Assembly (NCBI GenBank): GCA_040386355.1
Contig: JAZKFP010000072.1
Location: 1 to 12,448, forward strand
DNA: 12,448 nt
Direction of reading: 5' to 3'
DNA from: JAZKFP01 sp040386355
GTDB lineage: Bacteria; Pseudomonadota; Gammaproteobacteria; Pseudomonadales; UBA6940
Made by a program: the position numbers and the translations under genes. The notes below the pieces were generated by a model. It had not been told where the DNA came from and did no database searches. It saw only the letters and a program-made list of their open reading frames with translations. Shown one piece after another: positions 1 to 6,292 of the stretch. Numbering within the stretch: the first letter of the stretch is position 1; the number at the start of each line of letters is the position of its first letter.

Positions 1-1
1 G

Positions 2-37
2 AATTATCAACAATTAGAGGCCAGTCTGGATGTGTGA
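2..37 (+). CDS. C-terminal tail of an upstream MdlA-like ABC half-transporter (partial)
   Basis: An open frame enters from the left edge and stops with TGA at 35-37. Its last residues read NYQQLEASLDV. The YQQLEAxLD pattern is the usual C-terminus of MdlA/YheI-type ABC exporters, as in E. coli MdlA. The stop overlaps the start of the next gene by 8 bases (ATG at 30), the arrangement expected for the mdlA-mdlB pair, whose products form a heterodimeric exporter. Only 11 codons are visible, so the identification rests on the tail motif plus the neighbour; no domain can be checked here. Confidence 0.65.
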   Translation, partial: NYQQLEASLDV

Positions 38-1913
38 CAATCCATCTTTATCTATCCAAAAATCTACTAAAGCAGGCGCGTTTAAATTACTCACACAATA
101 TATTGTTCGTGATAAAAAAATTCTTATTTGGGCAATTGTGTGGTTAAGTTTTGCAACCGCTGCAGATGTTGCAGGTCCGTTGTTAGCAAAAGTATTAATC
201 GACGATTATTTTGCAAAAGGTATTTTTGTACTACGAGACGTACTTTTAATATTAAGCGCTTATTTAGTAACTCAGGTTTTTGCGGCAGTAGTACGATTTC
301 AACAAACACTTCGTTTTGCAACCCTTGCATTAGGTGCAATTAGCGATATTCGTGAACGTGTTTTTGCACATGTTTTACGTTTGCCCATGCGTTTTCATGA
401 TCAAGCAATTACCGGTCAATTGGTAAGTCGTATCACCAATGACACTGAAGCAATTAAAGAATTATATGTTCAATTTTTATCAAGCGTAGTTCTTAACATA
501 ATTATGCTGATCGGTATTTTGGTTGCAATGGCAATTTTAGATGTACGTTTAATGATTATTGCTGCGCTGTTAATTCCTGCAGTTATAGGCGTTATGTTTT
601 TATATGAACGATTCAGTAGTGCAGCAGTAAATGAAAACAGACAGCTACGTTCAGACATAAATGCCCAACTCAGTGAATCCATTCAAGGTGTACGCGTTAT
701 TCAAGCCACCGCACAAGAAAAAGTATTTCAGAAAAAGTTTACTAAAACAAATAACTTACAATATTTAGCACGTTTGAAAACTGTAAAAATTGCAGCATTA
801 CTGTTGCGTCCAGTATTGGATTTAGTGGCAGTCATTATTTTGGCAGGAGTATTAATTGTTTTTGGATCGCAAGCGGTTGAGGCAACGGTTGAAGTTGGTG
901 TTTTATACGCATTTGTCAGTTATTTAAGTCGATTTACTGAACCTCTCATTGAAATTACTCAACGATTTAATTTATACCAACAAGCTCAGGTTGCTGGTGC
1001 ACGTGTCTACGCTTTACTTGAACAACCATTAGAAACTTCAATCGGTACTCGCTCAAAAATAACTCAGGGAGCTGTGCAGTTTGATGCAGTGAGCTTCCGG
1101 TATACCAAAGATAAAAATACTGAATTTGAAGAAGGTGATCATTTAAATGTACCTGATGAAGAATCTTCTCCCACGATACTAAAGAACATTAATTTAACTA
1201 TTGAATCTGGTGAATTTATTGGCGTAGTTGGACATACCGGTAGCGGAAAAACAACCTTGCTAAATTTATTACTGCATTTTTATGAATCTACAAAAGGTCA
1301 TATTCGAATTGACCAACATCTATTGTCTGAGTATTCACATGATGCATTACATCAAGGAATGGGATTAATTCCGCAGGAACCCTTTGTACTTGTTGGCAGC
1401 TTGCGTGAAAATATTTGTATGAATCGCGTGTTAGATGAAGATCGTATTCAATACGCTGTAAAAGCAGCGCAATTAAATTCTGTTGTTGAACGCCTGCCGG
1501 AAGGATTGGAGACAATATTAGGTGAGCGAGGTGCACGTTTATCTACTGGTGAACGCCAATTGTTATCAATAGCACGCGCATTAGTTGTTCAACCTAAAAT
1601 ATTATTATTAGACGAAGCTACTGCAAATATTGATAGTGAAACAGAAATTGCTTTTCAAAAAGCGCTAAAGCTTTTACGCGGAAATATGACAATTATTGCA
1701 GTCGCGCATCGATTATCAACAATTCGTGATGCAGATAGGATTGTTGTTATGCAGCAAGGAAAATTAGTTGAAGTTGGAAATCATGCAGAACTTATGCTCA
1801 TTAAAAATGGGTTCTACCAACGTATGTACCGACTTCAGCAGCAGCAAATAGAACTAGAAAATATTCAGGAGGATAAAGATGTACAGCGTAACGAATCGGC
1901 AAGCTTTAAATAA
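30..1913 (+). CDS. mdlB: MdlB-like ABC half-transporter (membrane domain fused to ATPase)
   Basis: This is a 627-residue exporter half, probably the partner of the MdlA-like protein ending just upstream, forming an inner-membrane heterodimer; the substrate is unknown. About six hydrophobic helices lie near residues 31-56, 68-90, 147-169, 172-193, 255-278 and 287-305. The ATPase follows: aromatic A-loop Y358, Walker A GHTGSGKT 401-408, Q-loop IPQEPF, signature LSTGE 504-508, Walker B ending in D528 with catalytic E529, and switch H560. The GHTGSGKT box, the HDALHQG segment and the FYQRMYRLQ tail match MdlB rather than MsbA. The signature is degenerate (LSTGE, not LSGGQ). Between the A-loop and the next strand (about 359-382) lies an acidic insert of roughly 24 residues that is much shorter in E. 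coli MdlB. A GAGG at 17-20 precedes the ATG. The gene overlaps its neighbours on both sides. The family is certain; the mdlB name is likely. Confidence 0.9.
   Translation: MCDNPSLSIQKSTKAGAFKLLTQYIVRDKKILIWAIVWLSFATAADVAGPLLAKVLIDDYFAKGIFVLRDVLLILSAYLVTQVFAAVVRFQQTLRFATLALGAISDIRERVFAHVLRLPMRFHDQAITGQLVSRITNDTEAIKELYVQFLSSVVLNIIMLIGILVAMAILDVRLMIIAALLIPAVIGVMFLYERFSSAAVNENRQLRSDINAQLSESIQGVRVIQATAQEKVFQKKFTKTNNLQYLARLKTVKIAALLLRPVLDLVAVIILAGVLIVFGSQAVEATVEVGVLYAFVSYLSRFTEPLIEITQRFNLYQQAQVAGARVYALLEQPLETSIGTRSKITQGAVQFDAVSFRYTKDKNTEFEEGDHLNVPDEESSPTILKNINLTIESGEFIGVVGHTGSGKTTLLNLLLHFYESTKGHIRIDQHLLSEYSHDALHQGMGLIPQEPFVLVGSLRENICMNRVLDEDRIQYAVKAAQLNSVVERLPEGLETILGERGARLSTGERQLLSIARALVVQPKILLLDEATANIDSETEIAFQKALKLLRGNMTIIAVAHRLSTIRDADRIVVMQQGKLVEVGNHAELMLIKNGFYQRMYRLQQQQIELENIQEDKDVQRNESASFK
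1867..1872 (+). promoter_or_regulatory. Strong Shine-Dalgarno site inside the end of mdlB
   Basis: AGGAGG lies six bases before the ATG at 1879, while still inside the mdlB reading frame. This near-perfect site fixes the start of the next gene despite its 35-base overlap with mdlB, and shows that the overlap is a genuine translational arrangement. Confidence 0.85.
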
Positions 1914-2553
1914 CAAAAATAATTTTCCTCCAATTAGTAAATGGGTAAGTGCTGGTATAACCGTGGTTGTAGGTTTATACGGTGTTGCATTTGCCGCTAA
2001 ATCCATGCATGCCATATCTTTTCCAAAAAACTCATGCGATTTCAATAAAATTAAACCACTAACTCACTGTTTACATATTGCAAGCTATGGCAGTTATGAA
2101 CGTCCTTGGCCGCAAGATGGGCATTCATTAATTTCAATAAGTCCATATAAACCAGAATGTCTATTTTCAGAAAATGACGATCATATTATTTATGAAACGG
2201 GTCCTAAAGGTTTTCGAAATAATACGCTTGAAAGTTTTTTAGCAGGTGGTGAGCTTTTAATTCATGAAAAAGGGTGGAATGACAAACGGGAAAGACCAAC
2301 TCAAACAAAATATTATGCGATTCGCTCGATTCCACTCGATGCTTGCCATATGAGATATTTTAAAGAATTAGTAACTTATTTATTGGGATTAAAATATTCG
2401 GCTTGGTCAATTCTTAATAATTGTGCACAAACTTCAAGAGATATTTGGGTAAACGTAGCGCAAGAGGAATTATCTTGTAATCCTACATGGGCATGTATTC
2501 CTCAGGATCTTTTTAAATCAATTGAAAGTGCAAACAAAGCATCTTTAGTATGA
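1879..2553 (+). CDS. Unrecognised membrane-anchored protein, possible permuted papain-like fold
   Basis: I do not recognise this 224-residue protein. One hydrophobic helix near residues 22-42 follows a short polar N-terminus, so it is probably a single-pass inner-membrane protein, or a secreted one with an uncleaved anchor, with most of the chain outside the cytoplasm. Two motifs stand out: GHSLISI with H82, and WSILNNCAQTSRDIW with C182. An early His in a GHxxI strand and a late Cys in an NNC helix is the order seen in circularly permuted NlpC/P60 or papain-like families such as DUF4105 and LRAT-like proteins, so a thiol hydrolase or amidase is possible; this is inference from motif order only. 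Seven cysteines (53, 64, 94, 156, 182, 200, 206) could allow disulfides. A strong Shine-Dalgarno site sets the start. The gene overlaps mdlB by 35 bases and the next gene by four, so it is co-expressed with the transporter and the flavoprotein. Confidence 0.85.
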   Translation: MYSVTNRQALNNKNNFPPISKWVSAGITVVVGLYGVAFAAKSMHAISFPKNSCDFNKIKPLTHCLHIASYGSYERPWPQDGHSLISISPYKPECLFSENDDHIIYETGPKGFRNNTLESFLAGGELLIHEKGWNDKRERPTQTKYYAIRSIPLDACHMRYFKELVTYLLGLKYSAWSILNNCAQTSRDIWVNVAQEELSCNPTWACIPQDLFKSIESANKASLV

Positions 2554-3776
2554 CGGAAAATCATTGTGCGGAAAGTCTGTTTGATGTCATTGTTCTGGGG
2601 GCGGGCGCTGCTGGTCTCATGTGCGCAATCACTGCTGGGCAACGTGGATTAAAAGTTTTAGTACTAGATCACACAGATAAAATCGGTAAAAAAATTCGAA
2701 TGTCTGGCGGTGGGTATTGTAATTTTACTAATTTAAATACTGAGCCAAAAAATTTTATTTCTCAAAATCCACATTTCTGTAAATCCGCTTTAAAAAGTTA
2801 TACGCCTTTTGATTTTTTGAAATTAATAGAAAAATATAACATTGCTTATCGTGAAAAAGCTGCAGGACAATTATTTTGTGTGGAAAAAGCTAAAATTATT
2901 GTTGATATGTTATTACAAGAAGCACAAGAAGCTCAGGTTAAAATTCAAATTCAAAAAATCATTCAAAGTGTAGAAAAAATCCAAGATATATTTAGTATCA
3001 AGACACCAGATCAAACCTTTACAGCACGTTTGTTAGTTGTTGCGACAGGCGGTTATTCCGTTCCAACAACCGGTGCTACTGGTTTTGGTTTCGAACTTGC
3101 GCGTCAATTTGATTTAAATATTATTCCTACACGTGCTGCGCTCGTGCCATTTACAGCGGATCCGGACAGCTTAGAGCAACTACAACCTTTATCTGGTATT
3201 GGTGTTGAAGCTCATGTTTGTTACGAAAAATATTATTTTGAAGAAAGTGTTTTATTTACGCATCGAGGTTTAAGTGGTCCTGCAATTCTGCAAATCTCAA
3301 CCTACTGGCCGCCTGGGAAAAAAATTGAAATCGATTTTTGTCCTCATGTAGATCTGTATGAAAAATTAATCCTGGCAAAAAAAGAATCTCCAACCGTTTT
3401 TTTATCAACTGTACTCATATATTTTTTACCTAAAAAAATGGTTTCACTCTGGTTGGAATATTTATTTACCAAACATAAAACTGAAAATAAAAACTTAGCT
3501 TCTTGCAGTCATACATTTTTACTTGAAGCCGCAAACTTGTTTAAAAAATGGAAATGGTTGCCAGCCGGTACTGAAGGCTATCGTACAGCGGAAGTTACTT
3601 GGGGCGGCGTAGATACCAATGAATTATCTTCCAAAACCATGGAATCAAAAAAAGTTTCAGGATTATATTTTGTTGGTGAAGTTGTAGATGTTACAGGACA
3701 GCTTGGCGGTTTTAATTTTCAATGGGCTTGGGCATCAGGTTACGCGGCTGGAAAACATATGCCTTCCAGAAAATAA
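2550..3776 (+). CDS. yhiN: YhiN/HI0933-family FAD-dependent oxidoreductase
   Basis: This is a 408-residue flavoprotein of the HI0933/YhiN (BaiN-like) family; the physiological substrate of most members is not established. A Rossmann FAD-binding start is clear: VIVLGAGAAG with the glycine motif at 17-22 and an acidic residue, D40, ending the second strand. The family box SGGGxCNFTN follows at 52-61, with tyrosine (Y56) where arginine is usual. A second nucleotide-contact strand reads VVATGGYSVPTTGATG, and the C-terminus carries KTMESK, GLYFVGEVVDVTGQLGG and FNFQWAWASGYAAG, all diagnostic of the family. Length and domain order are normal and no transmembrane segment is evident. The start ATG overlaps the previous stop in an ATGA junction, so translational coupling is likely and the gene should share the transporter transcript. 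No clear intrinsic terminator follows. Confidence 0.93.
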   Translation: MTENHCAESLFDVIVLGAGAAGLMCAITAGQRGLKVLVLDHTDKIGKKIRMSGGGYCNFTNLNTEPKNFISQNPHFCKSALKSYTPFDFLKLIEKYNIAYREKAAGQLFCVEKAKIIVDMLLQEAQEAQVKIQIQKIIQSVEKIQDIFSIKTPDQTFTARLLVVATGGYSVPTTGATGFGFELARQFDLNIIPTRAALVPFTADPDSLEQLQPLSGIGVEAHVCYEKYYFEESVLFTHRGLSGPAILQISTYWPPGKKIEIDFCPHVDLYEKLILAKKESPTVFLSTVLIYFLPKKMVSLWLEYLFTKHKTENKNLASCSHTFLLEAANLFKKWKWLPAGTEGYRTAEVTWGGVDTNELSSKTMESKKVSGLYFVGEVVDVTGQLGGFNFQWAWASGYAAGKHMPSRK

Positions 3777-3847
3777 TTTCCTGCAAAATTTTTGTCTTTA
3801 AAATTTGTGTCGGTGCACTTCGTCTGTTTACTAAGTATGCTTCGCAG

Positions 3848-3883
3848 GGTTATCACTTGAATGGATAACCACTTACCAAGTGA
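3848..3883. repeat. Nested inverted repeats upstream of sodC
   Basis: GGTTATC at 3848-3854 is the reverse complement of GATAACC at 3864-3870 with nine bases between. Overlapping it, TCACTTG at 3853-3859 pairs with CAAGTGA at 3877-3883, and CACTT at 3870-3874 can instead pair with AAGTG at 3878-3882. The stems share arms, so only alternative structures can form. A further GTTATCAC copy lies at 3911-3918. There is no T-tract after the stems, so this is not an ordinary terminator; an operator or an alternative RNA fold between yhiN and sodC are both possible. Confidence 0.5.
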
Positions 3884-3938
3884 AATATTTAATTGAGAAA
3901 TTGAATGTGCGTTATCACACTAAATTTATTTTTTTTCA

Positions 3939-3965
3939 ATGACACTATGGTTAACGAATTATAAG
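3939..3965 (+). promoter_or_regulatory. Candidate sodC promoter
   Basis: ATGACA at 3939-3944 matches the -35 consensus at five of six positions, and TATAAG at 3960-3965 matches the -10 at five of six. The 15-base spacer is short, so the pairing is uncertain. Transcription from here would give a leader of about 30 bases before the sodC ATG at 4005. Confidence 0.3.
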
Positions 3966-4004
3966 CTAACATATTAGCGATTTTCTAACTCGGTTGAGGT
4001 GATT

Positions 4005-4535
4005 ATGTCATTTGCAAATACGTCTAAAATATTTATCGCCGGTATTGGAATTTTTTTTACTGGATTAACGTATGCTGAAGTTCAAGTTCCCATGTTTAAA
4101 GTTAGTGACAATGGAATTGAAAAAGAGATTGGAAATATTGTAATTAGCGAAACTGATTATGGAGTGACGTTAACTCCAGCTTTAAAAGATTTACCGCCAG
4201 GCATGCATGGATTTCATTTGCATCAGAACCCTAGTTGTGAATCTGCTGAAAAAGAAGGTAAAAAAACCGCTGCTCATGCTGCCGGCTCTCACTATGATCC
4301 AAAAAAAGCTGAGAAACATCATGTGCCTTGGGGTGATGGACATGAGGGAGATTTACCAGCACTGTTTGTCGATGAAAAAGGAAATGCGTTACAGCCAGTG
4401 CTGGCACCACGTTTGAAAATGTCAGATCTTAAAAGTCGCTCATTAATGATTCATGCTGGTAGTGATAATTACAGCGATCAACCCGCACCTCTGGGTGGTG
4501 GCGGAGCTCGGATTGCGTGTGGAGTTATTCCTTAA
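4005..4535 (+). CDS. sodC: Periplasmic Cu,Zn superoxide dismutase
   Basis: This enzyme converts superoxide to hydrogen peroxide and oxygen in the periplasm. The 176-residue precursor starts with a signal peptide: a hydrophobic core at 9-22 and a likely cut after TYA24. All expected ligands are present: copper H71 and H73 (HGFHLH), bridging H96 (GSHYDP), zinc H105 or H106, H113 and D116 (GHEGD), and copper H150. C78 and C172 should form the conserved disulfide, and the C-terminal GGGGARIACGVIP is typical. I chose ATG 4005: TTGAGG at 3994-3999 is a well-spaced ribosome binding site for it, whereas the GTG at 3999 in the same frame overlaps that site. The gene stands alone, with an intergenic region before it and a terminator after it. 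In pathogens SodC protects against external, often host-derived, superoxide; any such role here is inference. Confidence 0.96.
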   Translation: MSFANTSKIFIAGIGIFFTGLTYAEVQVPMFKVSDNGIEKEIGNIVISETDYGVTLTPALKDLPPGMHGFHLHQNPSCESAEKEGKKTAAHAAGSHYDPKKAEKHHVPWGDGHEGDLPALFVDEKGNALQPVLAPRLKMSDLKSRSLMIHAGSDNYSDQPAPLGGGGARIACGVIP

Positions 4536-4583
4536 TAACTTGTAAAACCAAATATTGTAAAATTTTAATATTGTAGAATGTTT

Positions 4584-4621
4584 AAAATAGGTTTATCTGA
4601 CAAGGATAAGCCTATTTTTTT
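4584..4621 (+). terminator. Intrinsic terminator after sodC
   Basis: The left arm at 4584-4597 (AAAATAGGTTTATC) pairs with the right arm at 4605-4618 (GATAAGCCTATTTT), 14 pairs with one G-U wobble around a seven-base loop, and the T-run continues to 4621. It ends sodC transcription about 50 bases past the stop. The A-run at the 5' side may let it work weakly on the other strand too. Confidence 0.9.
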
Positions 4622-4680
4622 AATGTGTTGGACATCATTTATTGTATAGTCGAGTACCATAAATTCGATTCTGGGGTTTT

Positions 4681-5262
4681 ATGTCCTTTAAAGAGATAAT
4701 AGGTTTGCTAGCTACTATCATAACTTTTATTGCTTTTTTCCCTTACATTCGTGATATTTTAAAAGACTTAATCAAGCCGCATATTTTTTCCTGGATTATA
4801 TGGGGTGTAACAACACTATTTGTTTTTTTTGCGCAGTTAAAGGCAAATGGAGGAGCAGGTGCATGGGTAGGAGGAATATCCGGTGTTATTACACTTGTTA
4901 TTGCATGCCTTGCTTATATTAAAAGATCAGATAATTCGATTTCAAAAACGGATTGGATATTTTTAATTTCAGCTTTATTGTCTTTACCTGTTTGGTATAT
5001 AACAAGTGACCCGCTATGGTCAGTAATTATTTTAACTGCAATTGATTTGCTAGGTTTTGGTCCAACGTTTAGAAAGTCTTATCATGATCCATATTCAGAA
5101 TCGTTAGTATTTTATGGCTGGTTTGTTTTTCGAAATATTCTGATTCTGTTTGCGCTTGAAAGTTATTCCTTAACTACGGTATTGTTTCCGGCAGCAGTAG
5201 GGTTAGCATGTGGAATATTCATACTCATGTTAATTTGGCGGAGGCAAATAATTAAAAATTAA
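4681..5262 (+). CDS. Small polytopic membrane protein, SWEET/PQ-loop-like layout
   Basis: This 193-residue protein is very hydrophobic. Likely helices fall near 5-22, 36-54, 62-80, 91-108, 112-126, 143-160 and 164-186, giving about seven. The two halves look related: the first helix ends in FFPYIRD, followed by KPHIFSWIIWG, and the fifth ends in GFGPTFRKSYHDPYSES, followed by FYGWFVFRN. A proline-marked first helix in each of two three-helix repeats joined by a single linker helix is the SWEET/PQ-loop transporter plan, so a small-molecule transporter is possible; no substrate can be proposed. The protein ends with basic residues, which suggests a cytoplasmic C-terminus. The ATG at 4681 has only a weak GGGG before it (4673-4676), and no confident promoter was found between the sodC terminator and the start. 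It appears monocistronic, facing the IS remnant. Confidence 0.85.
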   Translation: MSFKEIIGLLATIITFIAFFPYIRDILKDLIKPHIFSWIIWGVTTLFVFFAQLKANGGAGAWVGGISGVITLVIACLAYIKRSDNSISKTDWIFLISALLSLPVWYITSDPLWSVIILTAIDLLGFGPTFRKSYHDPYSESLVFYGWFVFRNILILFALESYSLTTVLFPAAVGLACGIFILMLIWRRQIIKN

Positions 5263-5297
5263 CATTTCTTATTCATAACTTTCTATTGAGAACGGAT

Positions 5298-6094
5298 TTA
5301 AAAATTGTCCTCTCCATAATAACTTTTTATTAATTTTATTAAGTTCTGGTTCATTACAAAAATATTTTTAAGCTGATCGTTAATGGTTTCGATAATCGAT
5401 CGACCACGCAACAAGATTTTATCAAACGCCGATAAGGTTTGAGGCTTCATATTTTTTCGATGAGTAGTGATTAAATCAACGCCGTATTTTTCTTTGAGTA
5501 ATTGTGTTTTTGCTTTGGAAATATACGCTCGATCGCCAAATAATTTACCGAATAAATGCGCGCACATTTCCTCTAAAACACGGATATCACCCACGTTGCC
5601 TGCGGTGCATTTCACATTCAACAATTCGCCTTGATCGTTCACGATTAAATGTAATTTAAAGCCAAAAAACCAGCCCATGGAGGTCTTACCACGCGCCGCG
5701 CTGTCTTTAAAAACCCGATGCCGCATGATCCGTTGATTGACACACACTTTTAAACACGTAGCATCGACGTAGGCAATACCGGTGGGTTTGCCGAAACGTG
5801 TTTTTAAAAAAGCACAGATGCCGATTATTGCATTCGGAATGAGTTCAACAAATCGGTTGTAGCTAACTAACTGAGGAAATTCTGCTGTGCGATACCGTTA
5901 TACCGCTGGTAATAATGCTTGAAACATCGATACCCCGCTTGATGAAAATGAACGACGTTCGTCATGATTTCACTGAGTGATAAACGGGTTTTGAGTGGTG
6001 TTTTTAAATTCAGTGTCAGAAGATGGGAATAAAATTCGGGTTCAAATCGTTGGCAAAAATCATCGATCTCGCAGAAGAGTTTTGTTAGCATCAT
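5298..6094 (-). pseudogene. IS982-family transposase, frameshifted and truncated
   Basis: The N-terminal part (6094 down to 5867, starting MMLTKLFCEIDDFC, with LSLSEIMTNVVHFHQAGYR) and the C-terminal part (about 5880 down to 5298, with KTSMGWFFGFKLHLI, FGDRAYIS and RSIIETINDQLKN) are the two halves of one IS982 DDE transposase. They lie in different frames: near 5876-5882 the frame shifts and the first half stops at 5867. The bridging sequence in the second frame continues the family sequence (FPQLVSYNRFVELIP). Catalytic D, D and E codons are at 5763-5765, 5532-5534 and 5388-5390. Similarity ends after DQLKNI at about 5361; the usual SQIEH-type C-terminus is gone and the frame runs through unrelated DNA to a stop at 5298. 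The intact family protein is about 290-300 residues; about 244 codons remain. It cannot be active as it stands. Confidence 0.9.
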
Positions 6095-6160
6095 TGCAGC
6101 ACTTCCTTGTGGTTTGGTGATTCTTTGGTCGGAAACCCCAAATTGGGAAGTGCTTCTTTT
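5361..6160 (-). mobile_element. Decayed IS982-family insertion sequence remnant
   Basis: The extent covers the recognisable transposase and the upstream segment that holds an inverted repeat. The transposase 3' side, and with it the right terminal repeat, is missing at about 5361. The left end is not defined: I could not match a terminal inverted repeat pair or a target duplication, so 6160 is only an estimate. Confidence 0.6.
6098..6154. repeat. Inverted repeat just upstream of the transposase start
   Basis: AGCACTTCC at 6098-6106 is the exact reverse complement of GGAAGTGCT at 6146-6154. Inside it GGTTT at 6111-6115 can pair with AAACC at 6133-6137, giving a nested stem. A T-run follows the outer right arm on the plus strand (about 6156-6161). 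It may be an IS end structure that shields the transposase from outside transcription, or a terminator-like element between the IS and priA. Confidence 0.45.
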
Positions 6161-6292
6161 TTAAAGATTATTTTGTCGAACTCAGGTTAGAAATAGAAAG
6201 ATTTCAACGTGAAAATACCAATGTAATGGTTTTAAAGATGTTTAAGAACCAATGCATCATTCTTTTTGACCAGGTTTTGATCAAAGGTAGTA

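Noticed and set aside
3906..3938. Possible terminator (TGTG/CACA hairpin followed by a T-run) before sodC
   Set aside because: A four-pair AT/GC stem with the T-run displaced by several bases is too weak to call.
3999..4004. GTG 3999 as the sodC start
   Set aside because: It overlaps the TTGAGG ribosome site that serves ATG 4005, and the signal peptide is complete from 4005.
4628..4650. TTGGAC and TATAGT as a promoter for the membrane protein
   Set aside because: The spacer is only 11 bases and no better -35 is found for that -10.
5747..5890. Programmed frameshift joining the two transposase parts
   Set aside because: IS982 transposases are encoded by one frame, no clear slippery site with structure is seen, and the C-terminus is also missing, so decay explains it better.
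6265..6285. TTTGA/TCAAA hairpin as a priA terminator
   Set aside because: The stem has only five pairs and no T-tract follows on the minus strand.
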